From Polytrichum commune (taxonomy: Eukaryota > Streptophyta > Polytrichopsida > Polytrichales > Polytrichaceae): 64,000 nt of DNA. Numbering within the stretch: position 1 is the stretch's first letter; each line of letters starts with the position of its first letter. Positions 36,844 through 47,800 of this stretch are shown piece by piece. The stretch lies in the NCBI GenBank assembly GCA_950295325.1, contig OX485803.1, forward strand, positions 31,126,001-31,190,000, in the 5' to 3' direction. The position numbers and the translations under genes are program-made. The notes below the pieces were generated by a model. That model searched no databases. It worked only from the letters and a program-made list of their open reading frames with translations, and was not told where the DNA came from.

Positions 36844-38300
36844 GATTATTTATTCAAAATATTAAAAAAAAATGTTTGCTTGCATTGGGTTAGATTTAGG
36901 AGTTAAGGTTTCGAGAAGGCTTAATGGGATTAGGATGGTGTGAAAATCATCAAGTGTTAGTTAGTTAAGGTAGGGGAGTAGGATGTTAGTTAAGGAGATT
37001 GGCTTGGGTGATTTAGTTAGGATGTGTCACTGTCCGTTCAGGGGTTGGGGCCATGTACCCCTAGTTTTTTCCGGTAAGTTGGATCGGTACTGTGTTGGCG
37101 GTTGGCGCTCGGTTCACTCTCTCTCGAAGGAATGCAGGGGAAGCGGGTTGGTTACGGCCAAGCCCTCGGTTGAGCTGCGGTGGCAGCAGGGTTTTGTTCT
37201 AAGTTGGGATCGCAGGCAAGAGCGAATGGACTGGGCGCAACAAAAGCCACGCTGGTAAGGTGAGGGGGGTAAGAGTTGATGAGCTTGGCTGGACAACATA
37301 ATCACAAGGGAGAAGGAGCTGAGCTTTGGGCTCACATTGGAGCTTTCTGATGAGCATTCAAGGAGCAATCACCGGTGGGAGGTAAGGATTTTCAATGGCA
37401 GCCGAGGGCGCATGCGAATTGTCACAAGGAAGAAAGGTCAGATCATCGACCCGAGCTTCAACCGAAGAGTTGCACTGCGAAGAACAATGCTGGACGATGC
37501 TCAAGGAGCTCACAAAAAGCTGGCTGCATCTAATTCGCTCTTGAAGGGTACTGAATCACACTCTCTGGGCATAATAGACTGATCTCGCATTCAAATGTGT
37601 GAGCTGTGCCGAATTAGTGTTGGGTGTTCAAGTGAATGGCTGCAGGGGATCTGAGATACTGGAATGAGGAAGAAGGAGGATGAGCCTCTGGATTCACAAA
37701 ATGTTTGCTGAAGTTTGAATGTTGGTGCTCACTGGAGCTGGAGAGGCTTCGAAATCGGTCGAAGAGGTTGATACGTAGGTCTGAGAGGGTGGTTAATCCC
37801 TCCGCTGGAAGGAACAGGGGAAGTGGTTGAGCGACGGTCCACAGCATGTTACTGAGGGTGCTCACTGGAGGATGACGGGCCTGTGACGGGTAATGACGGT
37901 TGCTTCCCGAAGGCCAACAACGTGGATTTACAACTGGCACACAACTACTGAAGGGGGCAGTATGGGTTCAAATTAAAGGTTACGGGACGACGTATTAGGG
38001 GGTAGAAGTGTTTCATTGAGGAAGAGTTGGAATTAGAAAAGGGGTCAAATTGATTAGTAGGATTAGCGTATTTACTTAGGTAGATAGGCACTGGGTGATA
38101 GGGTAGAAGTTGGTAGTGTGGTGGTTGTGAATGTTGAAGTGATCACAAGGCTCCAGAGTGTTTTTGAACACTGATGCCTTGTGCTCTTTAAAATAAAAGT
38201 CATGAGATTTATGAATAACCACATTCTAGGGAAGGTGTGAAACAAATACATTGGGTTTGACATATGGATCGGGGCATGTTGGCCTTGGCTCTCACTTGGA
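36774..38300 (+). repeat. LTR-like segment, inverted relative of 25816-26540
   Basis: Begins TGAGCCCAAATTGGG and follows the minus-strand sequence from 26540 for over 150 bp with gaps. The interior is GC-richer and shows an imperfect internal duplication (GGAATGCAGGGGAAGCGGGT near 37130 against GGAACAGGGGAAGTGG near 37810). No coding signature. The right end is undefined. Confidence 0.35.
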
Positions 38301-41300
38301 CTAGGACGCAACTAAGAGTGGGAGTTTAGGGTTGACACCCTCTCGGAAAACTCACTTCCTCAATTTTGGAAACCTAATCTAATTGGTAAATTGCCCAGCT
38401 CTACCCTCTCACACACTACCCAAAAATCTCAGGGCTCCGCCCTCCTACCAACTACCAAACCCAACCAAAAAACAACAAGACAAAGGTTTTGAATCCCCTA
38501 CCTCCCAACTTCATCCATCCACAACTTCTTACGCCAAAAAGCATTCATCCACTTTCTACTCTAGTCTTACTCCCTACTAGTCCTAACTCAACCCTTAGAT
38601 AACTCTAGGTCTCTTCTAGATCTATTCCAAAGTCTAAAATTGCCCTAATTTCTACCACCTCTTAATTTGCCACTCTAATCATCATTGAAAGTAACCACCT
38701 AACATCTCACACTATAAAACTCAAATCATATGAAAATATACAGAAAGCCAAGGATAGCCATTAAAAACGTTGACTCACACAATTCATGCAAAGAATCAAA
38801 CTCAAACTAAAACATCTAACAAACTACCAAATATCCTACTAAAATGCCTCAATAATTTAAATTTGACAAAACACATAGAATAAATATCAGGGGTATAGAA
38901 AAATCACCAAATACCACGATAATTGTTTTCCCATGACTCGTGAGCCATTTAGATGGTTCACATAGGTGCTTCATGAAAACGCATATTAGATATTTGGCCC
39001 CATATACAAAATGAATATTCATTTAGATGTCTTGAGAGATATGCAAAAAAAAATCACGTTTATATATGGACTTGAAGAAGGAATCAATAGTCCATTGATG
39101 TTGCCACTTCAAATTGACAACAAATATCTTACTGAACTTCATTGATATGGCTTACAATTTCATTACGTCTGCAGGAGTAAAATCTAATGGGTTGTCCATC
39201 AACAATGTAGCTAAAATTTGAGAATAGTGTTGAGCATATCCTAGTTTCACAATAGGTGGAGGTCAATCAACTTCTTTTACATTTAACTTCTAAAACTCAA
39301 AAAGCTTCAAATGGTCATAACTTTGCCAATACAACTCAAAATTGAGCAAAACTACCACCAAAAGAAGCGCAATTGTAGAAGCTTTCCAAAAAATATGAAA
39401 ATAAAAGCAACATGATAAATATTGAGTTCAAAGAGCTCAAAAATAGTTTGTACACCTTGGTTAGGGGTTAGGTGAAAAATTGTTGCGTAAAAGAAGCTAA
39501 TGAGTTTCTTGATTAAGTTTTGAGATAAAGAACCTAATTCCCTTAGTTCCTATGTTTTAACATCATGTAAGTTTAAAATTTCTTTAATCCACATCTCGTA
39601 TGTGAAAGTTACAAAAAATTCATATAATTAACAATGTATTTATACATGTGTGGGACCTATTATGTATGCATTTATCACTTGTATAATATGACAGTTTTGG
39701 AGGTCTAGGAAGTGTCATTCACTCTAAACTCCTTAGTATAACACCTGTGGCAACCAAAGTGCACATGATATTACAAATTTTTGTAGTGTTAACATGGATG
39801 CATGATAATGGAGAATTAGTGTAGCGTGTGACATTATGGAATAACACAAAATGCAGCATTGTGATGTTGAGATTGACACCTACAATAGGCCAAGTTAGGT
39901 GCTTAAAGGTTTGAATCCCAAGATTGAAAGGAACAAGATGCACATGCATCACTAATGAGAAGCAATCAACAACACTTTGATTATAATGAGCGCGGATGAA
40001 ATCCAATATGTACATAAGATTTGTTTTCTTTGTGACAAATGATACTAATTGGTGTGGATCACCTAACGATATACTTGTATTGATCCTCTTGAATGAGATA
40101 TGATTACAAAACAGAGAGCGTCGTGGGGACGCAATCAAAACAACTTGCCACACTCCTTGGGGGAGGGAGTGGGGGAAATTTGAAGGAGCAAGTTTAGATC
40201 GCTATGGATAACGATGATGATGATTCTCTCTTCATGAATACATGCTAAACCCTAAAACCTTGCCCAACATGGTTGCTACCTCTAACTCTCGCATTAGGAT
40301 CCCCATCGCTAGAATATCACAAAATTATAAGTCATTTGCTACAATGGATGAAAATCAAGATTTCAAGTTTCTTCCACAATGATTTTTGCACCCAAGACTT
40401 CTATATTCGAGGAGTAACTTCGGATCATTGTTGGCGTTAGAATCCAAACTTTGCCCAAATGCTAAAGCCCTCAAAGTAGGAAAATGGTGTGCAACCCCCC
40501 AGACATGTAGGAGGTTTGAGTGGAGCTTGAAATCCACAATTCCGCAAATTGCCAATTTCTTGCTCCCACTATCTTAGAGCCCCACGCCTACCAACTTCAT
40601 ACAATGGAGTCACTGGCAATTGAGCACTTTGTGCACCAACTGCACAATTGAACACAATTTCTCTTTGATGAACTCCCCACAATCAATTATTTTCCAGATT
40701 TAAAATCATACATGATTACTACGGTTGTAATTTTTTTCTAACACATGTTGTCGAAGTCTTGCAAGTTTTTTGGGATGAGTATTGAGCTTCAAATTCTCCC
40801 TAAACTTGATCAATCAAAGCTTCCTCACCAACTACCTCCAAACTACAGATTCTTAAACCCTCCTTTGCATCACCAAAACCCTGACACTCCAGTGATCACC
40901 AAACCACTCAAAATATTGATCCAACTTGAGAAGTGCAACCACGTGGCACAATGTGAGGGTGTGGGTTGACTTCTTTGGTGGTTTGTATTCATGGCATTCA
41001 CATGTGATATAAGGGAGAGACATGTGACAATATGGAGTGAGATTTGAACGGAGCACATCTATTCCCTAGGATTTTGGGATAGTTGAGAGTGAGTGACATT
41101 AGAGGGGTTGATATTATGGAGGTTAGGGTGTATTCACAATGTCAAGTCGCATTATAGAAGTAAAGTCTAAGTAGAAAGTCCGGTTTGAAAATTTGTGTTA
41201 TTACATTGAGGTGGTCAAATTTTATTTATTTGATTTTTTGGTTTTTTGTTTCGAAAGAGAAGGCCGACACAACCAATGCCAAATGAATTGAAACCAAAGA

Positions 41301-42149
41301 AAAAACCGCGCCCACACCAAGGGGAGGCGAGGTTGTCAAATTATCGAGTGTGGTTATAAAGAGTAGGGCTGTACTTATTATGTACATCAAGTTTCTAACT
41401 GTGCGCTACTCCATGCTTGTTCTGAGTGACAAGCTATGATCGGGGAGAACCGGCAATTAGTTACAAATGAACCGGTCGAGTTTGAAAAATAACCGGTTGA
41501 AGTTGAAGACTGCAGGAAAATTACAAATCATTTTAGAGGAATCTATAGAATATACCCCAATTTAATAAAGGAAAACCGAAGGATGTCAACATTCAACTGG
41601 TTGGACTTGCAAAGACTAGGATGTCAACCGATTAACTTATGCCCAAACAATCTCCCCCATCACTGGTGACAAGCTAACTTGATTGATGAAATCAAGGAGT
41701 TATCAAATATATCGTCACTTGAGGACAAATTAGTGCCAATGGAATACATGTGTGAGCAGGTTGCCTCTTGCATTGCACTTGAAATGACAAAGGCCCATTA
41801 AATCTGATGATCCAGTTATTTATATACCGTCACTGACTGTTGCAGGCCTTCAAATGCAATTTGAGGGTTTTTGGAACAGATTTAGATGCAGTCTATCACC
41901 TCTCAAAAGTTGGAAGGGCCACATCATGTTATTATGGGACATTCTCCTCTCTTTTTAAAGAAGCAAGCAATGTGTATACTCATTTTTGTCTAAATCGATT
42001 CGGTCAAGTTGTGCATAACTATCACCTTGTCTTAAGAAAAAAATTCCATCTGGTTGGACATCACATGTGAAAGATACTCGCTCCTAAATTGGGCTCCTAG
42101 ATTTGGCTCCTACATTTGGACAACACATGAACCGTCCCTCTAAAACAAG
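38301..42149. other. Non-coding region
   Basis: No gene is supportable. 38340-38640 is pyrimidine-rich. The minus-strand ORF 39719-40153 (144 codons) has no recognised domain and overlaps a repeat shared with 63205-63330. 41449-41650 repeats AACCGG words. The ORF at 41840-42070 follows an acceptor-like GTTGCAG but has no partner exon. Confidence 0.4.
39735..39865 (-). repeat. Dispersed repeat of ~130 bp, copy 1
   Basis: Its reverse complement matches 63205-63330, sharing TTTGTGTTATTCCATAATGTC, CGCATCCATGTT-type and ACTTTGGTTGCCACA phrases. This explains the similar peptides FVLFHNV and IHV readable in both places. Confidence 0.65.
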
Positions 42150-43306
42150 CAATGCCAACCTAACTTAATTTCAAAGCCCAAATTCAGTAAATATGTTCAC
42201 TTTCACTTAGTAAATGAGTATTTGATTGAGATTTATTTCCAAAGTGAAACCGTCAATAAAATACGTAATTAACTTGGAAGTTAAAGATGTGAGAAGATCC
42301 TTATTAACAATGAAATGATAATTATGTGATTTACGATTTAAAAGGGCCTTCTCCTTTTATAATCAGACTTAACACAATATGCTGATTTTAGATAATGAAG
42401 TCAAGATAAATAAATAATGCCCTCCCCTTTCACAAGTAAATTTGTACAAGTATAGATACACATTCAAACTAATTAAGCCTATCAAAACGTAATCGAACCT
42501 AATCAATTAAACTTAAAACCTAAATAGTATGATATAATTCAATTACATTCAAAATTACACTTAATTACTGTGAATGTGCATGAATTCTCAATGTAGGAAA
42601 TTACTTGTGAAAGAAGAAGACAATAAAAGAAAGAAAAATATTAAATGGGCTGAAATTAGCACATTATTTCAACTTCATTTAAAAAAAACAAAGGCCCTTC
42701 CAAATGATAAACCACAATACAATCATCTCATTGTTAAATCATAAAGTTTTCATATCTTTAGCTGCCAAGTTAATTGCGTAGTTTGTTGACAGTTTCACTT
42801 CAGGAATGTAATCCCAATGAATTCTTCATTTACTAAGAGCGTCCCCACCAGACCGGGTACACGCCAAATAGAGTATATAATATTTTATACCTTTGGGGAG
42901 CCCTCCATCTTGGGCGGGGCAGCTCATCTTGAGTCAGAGCCCACCAAAGCCTAGGCATACCCCCGGTATAATTAGGAAGCAATCAATAAGACAACGACAC
43001 CTATTATCTGACATGGGATAAAGTAGGATATCGGAGTATCTGATATTAAAGTAATCTCTTGGCGGGCCGGAGGAGGGCCGCCATATGAACCATTTATGGC
43101 GGGGGAAGGCCCTTACTATACCCGGGCCGGTTCTAAATTATGCCGGACCGGACATTGGTGGGACTCAATTTATGCCGGTACCGCCACCTAAGAACCCGGG
43201 ATGCCCCATTTTTGGCGTTGGCATGCCCTATGCCCGGTCTGGTGGGGACACTCTAAGTGGAAGTGAACATTTACATTGGATTTTGGATCTTGAAGTTGAG
43301 ACGCTC
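42150..43306. mobile_element. Foldback element split by a MITE
   Basis: Long inverted arms: about 42150-42352 pairs with 42693-42836 plus 43257-43306. The shared words are TTAGTAAATGA (42207-42217) against its complement at 42826-42836, and GTTCAC(T/C)TCCAC-type sequence that resumes only after the MITE at 42837-43253. The right arm is thus interrupted exactly at the MITE target duplication. The right terminus reads GAGACGCTC followed by TTA. The left terminus is diverged and its limit approximate. No coding sequence. Confidence 0.65.
42837..43253. mobile_element. Tourist-like MITE, 417 bp, TAA duplication
   Basis: The left end GAGCGTCCCCACCAGACCGG and the right end, reverse complement GAGTGTCCCCACCAGACCGG, match with one mismatch. 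TAA is duplicated at 42834-42836 and 43254-43256. The interior is GC-rich with repeated CCGG/GCCGG words and no transposase. The 3-bp TAA duplication and short TIR are characteristic of PIF/Harbinger-derived Tourist elements. Confidence 0.88.
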
Positions 43307-43439
43307 TTAATATGGATTTTGTGGATAAGGCGGCCTTCAAGAATCCAGGACAACTCTTTCTATTATAGTCAGATGTTGTGGGCATCGTTTTCCATTTCAA
43401 GTATAGTCCATAAATTCCTCCAGAATAATGAGTGATTAT

Positions 43440-43471
43440 CCTTAAGTCTTGAACTTTAACCGGTTGTTTTT
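43440..43471 (+). repeat. Dispersed repeat A, left part (continues after 44342)
   Basis: AAGTCTTGAACTTTAACCGG and its continuation CAATCGGTTCATCTG after 44342 match the uninterrupted copies at about 50910-50975 and 62318-62385. The repeat was split by the elements at 43472-44066 and 44068-44339. Confidence 0.65.
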
Positions 43472-44066
43472 GAGGGCCACTTCACACACAAGGCTGAAGG
43501 CCCTTGACCATGGCAATGTAAGAGCTCTCATTGGTCGAAAAGGCGGAGACTGTCCAAGTTCACTTCACACTGGGAGGTGAAGGCCTAAAGGCCCAAAGAA
43601 AAGTTCGTGGATGAAAAGTCTACATGGAGTCCTACATGGCTAGTTGTGGATAAGGGTGCATGGTCTACCGGAATTTGCGTCAGATCCACCTCCAAGAGGT
43701 GGGCTTGACGCAAATTCCAGGAGACCATGATTTTTTTAATATTTTTTTCCAGCAGGATAGATTTAAGGACAGACTGCATGGCAGATTCCAAGAGAGATTC
43801 CAAGACAGACAAACACCACCAAGTAGTTATCTTAAATTGATAAACTTGGAGACATATTATATTAAACCAAATCCTCCCGTCTTTTTCCGCCAACAAAATA
43901 TGCAATGGTCCCGCAACATGGTTCATTCTCACTTCACACTATGCTTGAGGGCCAAAGACTACATAAAATGGCTTTCCCAACACCCATGGTACGGCCTTTG
44001 GATGAGAGTCAAGGGTCCTCACCATTACAAGGTCACGGCTCTTGGCTCATGTGTGAAGTGGCCCTC
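43472..44066. mobile_element. TIR element of ~595 bp (GAGGGCCACTTCACACA ends)
   Basis: The left end GAGGGCCACTTCACACA is the reverse complement of the right end (TGTGTGAAGTGGCCCTC, 44050-44066). The inner part holds a 70-bp hairpin (43659-43728: GGAATTTGCGTCA against TGACGCAAATTCC). Mirror-image ORFs on the two strands (43585-43932 and 43660-44088) are a by-product of the inverted repeats, not genes. No clear target duplication was found. Confidence 0.6.
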
Positions 44067-44067
44067 A

Positions 44068-44339
44068 GAGCATCCTCAGTCGGTCTAGGTAAAGCTCACT
44101 GCAAACCAAGACCTATCTTGCTTAAAATTGCTCAAAATTTAGAGGGAGTGCACTAAATCTTGCTTAAAATGGACAGATCCTCCCACACTCCCTCTAAATG
44201 TCAAAAATTTGGAGGGAGTGTGGGAGGATCTTTCCATTTTAAAGCAAGATTTGGTGCACTCCCTCTAAATTTTGAGCAATTTTAAGCAAGATAGGTCTTG
44301 GTTTGCAGTGAGCTTTACCTAGACCGACTGAGGATGCTC
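44068..44339. mobile_element. Nearly perfect palindromic MITE, 272 bp, TCA duplication
   Basis: The whole element folds on itself: GAGCATCCTCAGTCGGTCTA at the left matches the complement of the right end, and the arms continue almost without mismatch to a short centre near 44200. TCA is repeated at 44065-44067 and 44340-44342. The GAGCATCC terminus is Tourist/PIF-like although TCA departs from the usual TTA/TAA. It ends 336 bp upstream of the acyltransferase start codon. The near-perfect arms suggest recent activity or recent gene conversion. Confidence 0.88.
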
Positions 44340-44577
44340 TCAGACTCAATCGGTTCATCTGCAACATGCGGTCCGTTTTCCCCGTTCATTGTTGCCCACC
44401 TCTTGTAATAGTGCTCAGATTCAATCACTGGTCGCCTAGCCCTGGCCCTCCTACAAGGTTACCTTCTCTCAAGTGGAAGTGCTCAATTCCCACATGCAGG
44501 AACTATTGAGTCTCCTTGCAGGCAGATAGCAGTGCAACCTGATCTGACACGATCAATCGCTAGAAGAAACCTCAGAC

Positions 44578-44584
44578 TATATAG
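44578..44584 (+). promoter_or_regulatory. Candidate TATA box of the acyltransferase gene
   Basis: TATATAG lies 92 bp upstream of the start codon, leaving room for a start site near 44610 and a 5' leader of about 65 nt. An imperfect palindrome (ATGTGCATATATACGCACAT, 44590-44610) lies just downstream. Inferred from position only. Confidence 0.4.
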
Positions 44585-44675
44585 CTGTGTATGTGCATAT
44601 ATACGCACATGTAATGCGACAACTGCTGGACTTTGGACTCCTTAATCTAAACTTCAAAGAGGTTGGATTGGGGAA

Positions 44676-44807
44676 ATGGAGTCCAAACAGGGCGGTGCTC
44701 CAGTATTGACAGAGCTCAATGTCATTATAGAGGAGACAGTGTCTACCCATCCTGAGGAACTATGCGAGATCAATACAAGCCCCCTCTTCCTCAGCAATAT
44801 TGACATG
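44676..44807 (+). CDS. BAHD acyltransferase exon 1
   Basis: Forty-four codons from MESKQGGAPVLTELNV to LFLSNIDM, then a GT donor at 44808 (ATG/gtcagc). It ends in phase 0 and joins exon 2 (VDVQACVDSVHIYAG) in frame, reproducing the usual BAHD order LxLSNID, hydrophobic strand, then the AGRL region. The ATG is the first in frame after the TATA candidate. Confidence 0.75.
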
Positions 44808-47800
44808 GTCAGCTACCATCTCCCAGCTTACTTGTGATTCTGTTTAGACTTGTCAGATCCCACTCTATTGAGCAGTGTAGAAGATCAGTCACCAGTGTGC
44901 TTGTATTGGCTGTTATGTCAAGCAACCTATCTATAACAATCATTTGAATCAAACGCTGCCACTTACATCTGATCACCGTGCTTATATATGTATGGAGTGG
45001 CAGTATTATTTTTGCGAACTTTCAATAGTCCTTTCCCCAGCTCACTTGTATTTCTGTTACTGGCAGCTGACTCGCATTGTATTGAGCAATGATGAGTACT
45101 TGAGAAAGATCGGTTTACTTGTATTGGTTGTTATGTCAAGCAACCTATGAACAGAATCATGTCAAACACTGTCACTTACTAACACTTTCTCAAATCTTTA
45201 AACATAAACATAACTGATCACTGTGTATATATATGTATGGAGTCGCAGTAATATTTTGGCAAACTTTTAGTGATCCTTCCCCCGGCTCACTTGGGTTTCT
45301 GTTCCTAGTACCTGACTCCCATTGTATTGAGCAATGTAGAAGATCGGTCACCAGTGAGCTTGTATTGTGTCATGCTAAGCAATTTATGTATAACAATCAT
45401 TTCAAACACTACCACTTACATTTTCTCAAATCTGTAGACACTAACATAACTGATCAGTGAGTGTATATAAAATACATATTTGTGTGGAATATTAGTGACA
45501 GTTTTGCAAACTTATAATGATCCTTAGCCCAGCTCACTTGCAATTTTGTTTCTGGTAGCTGACTCGCACTGTATGGAGCAATGTAGAAACACCAGTGTGT
45601 TTTCATTGGTTGTTATGCCTGGCAACGTGTGCATAGCAATCATGTCAAAATGCCACTTACATTTTCTTCAAATGGGGTACATATAACATTTTTGCAACAT
45701 CTTGCAATGATTGTTCCTCCAGCTCATCTGTATTTTATCTGTTTCTGGTCTTCCACTGCATTGAGCAATACACCAACGACAAGCGTGTGCTTGCATTGGT
45801 TAATATTATGCCAAGCAACCAATGCATAACGATCACGTCCAACACTGCCACTTCAAATTTCTCAAATATCCCGCATCTGTGTACATGACGTACAGTATCC
45901 TGACCGTTTCCCAATTCCAAGAGATAATATTATGCCACTTTTCTCTTACAATGTCGTTGAAAATGAGGCCCATTGTGTGTTGAGTGTCCCATCTACAACT
46001 CTAGTATTAGAGATAAGTTTCCATCTCTGTTTCAAAATGTAATGCTAGGCTGTCTCAAGTCGTCTTACTTCAATTTGGATCATTGAGTTGATATTAGTCT
46101 CTGTTCCTCTAGGAAATTAGTCTCTTTGTCACCATCTTCATGTACTTCTAGTCTCATGAGCGTTTTGGATTCAGACTTTCAAATCAGTTTCATTTCATTG
46201 CAAGTAACAATTTGGGCAAACTTGCCATTACCTTTTTGAAAAAAAATCGATTATATGTAGTCATGACGATGAATATATATATACATGAATGCAGGTGGAT
46301 GTGCAGGCGTGTGTGGACTCAGTACACATCTACGCTGGAAACCCACAAATTCAGCTCAGCGAGACTTGTAATGTGGCTGACAGAATCAAAAAGGGTCTGA
46401 GCAAGGCCTTAGTGCACTACGACATCTTCGCAGGTCGGCTTAGGGTGAATGAGGAGTCGAACAGACTGGAACTTCACCGCAATTATGCAGGAGTCCCATT
46501 CTCCAAGGCCTCTTGTCATGCTCTCACCCTGGAAGATCTGGGTGACTTATCTACACCAAAGCCTTTCTTCAGGTTTTGTATCTGCGCCCGCCTCGCTTAT
46601 ACATAATTTCCCCTCACTTGACATACTTATTTGCAGTTTGAGTTCTATATATTGTACATGTAGACTTATTATACATATGTTGAACCTGATGAAGGGAGTT
46701 CGACAAAATTTCTCTGAACCAGCTAGATCAGGCACCGTCGAGTTTCTGATTCTCACTGTTCAAATGACGATGTTGCTGAAATCAATATTTGAGATGTAGA
46801 TTCTCTGCTCTGATGTAATGGATCTGCATGTACTAATTGTTCTTTTGCAATTTCTTTACACACATAATAAAGACATAGGATTCCATTAGAGTTGTCATGC
46901 TTAAAAATGTTTGGTAGGGAGCTTCGCCCCACTTTACATATATAAAAACATAGGACTCCATTAGAGTTATCATGCTTATAGTCTCAAAAAAGACGCATGG
47001 TTTGTTAGGAATTTTCGCCCCACTTTTGACATTCTATAAGTGTTCTAAGGAGCTTTCAAGTGGTGTGGGAACTCCCAATTGAAGTGGAGGTGCTTGACAT
47101 TGGCCAAGAGACGGGTATAGAAGGATGAACTCCATGTCAAACTTTCGAGAGCACCGTTTTATATGCTTTCAAAAGTTTTTTATGAAACTCATCGTTACAT
47201 GGCCTGTCCTGTGGCCAAAGTCAAACACCTTTCCTTCATTTCAGCATAAAACTTCATAAACATATAAATTGTCAAAAGTGGGGCGAAACTCCCTACCAAA
47301 ACAATGAGTTTCTAAGATACTTTAAGGATAAACTCTATTATACACAACGAATCTCACCTTCTCATATGTCGGTCGATGTGTCATCCCATGAATTCGGGTT
47401 TACATAGATTCCAATTAAGACATTGCTGATGGCAGGATTTTTTTGTTTTACAGCTTTTTCCTCCCTCCACCACAAAATGCAACTAAGACATCCAACATAC
47501 CCTTGTTGATCCAGGTGAGTCCATGGTATCCAAAAGTGCTGGGAGTTGAGTCTATAAACTAACAATAACCAAGTATAAGGCTAGCAAAATCTAGACGAAC
47601 AAATTTGGCAACATGGAATAATAAGGGCACATCTCTACGGTTGCTGTTCTTATGTCACTCAGGGAACTCTATAAACAAAAGCTTTTCCAAGTTGGAAATT
47701 TATAAATTCCTGTAATCTAAGCTTCGGTTGCACCTTGGAAACATTGTGACCCAGAAGACATTAGTGTGAGTCACACAACATAGTAAATACAGTATACTAG

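Noticed and set aside
39719-40153. 144-codon minus-strand ORF as a gene
   Set aside because: It overlaps a dispersed repeat also found at 63205 and has no recognisable domain.
43585-44088. Overlapping ORFs of 115 and 142 codons on opposite strands
   Set aside because: Their similar peptides come from inverted repeats of a non-coding TIR element.
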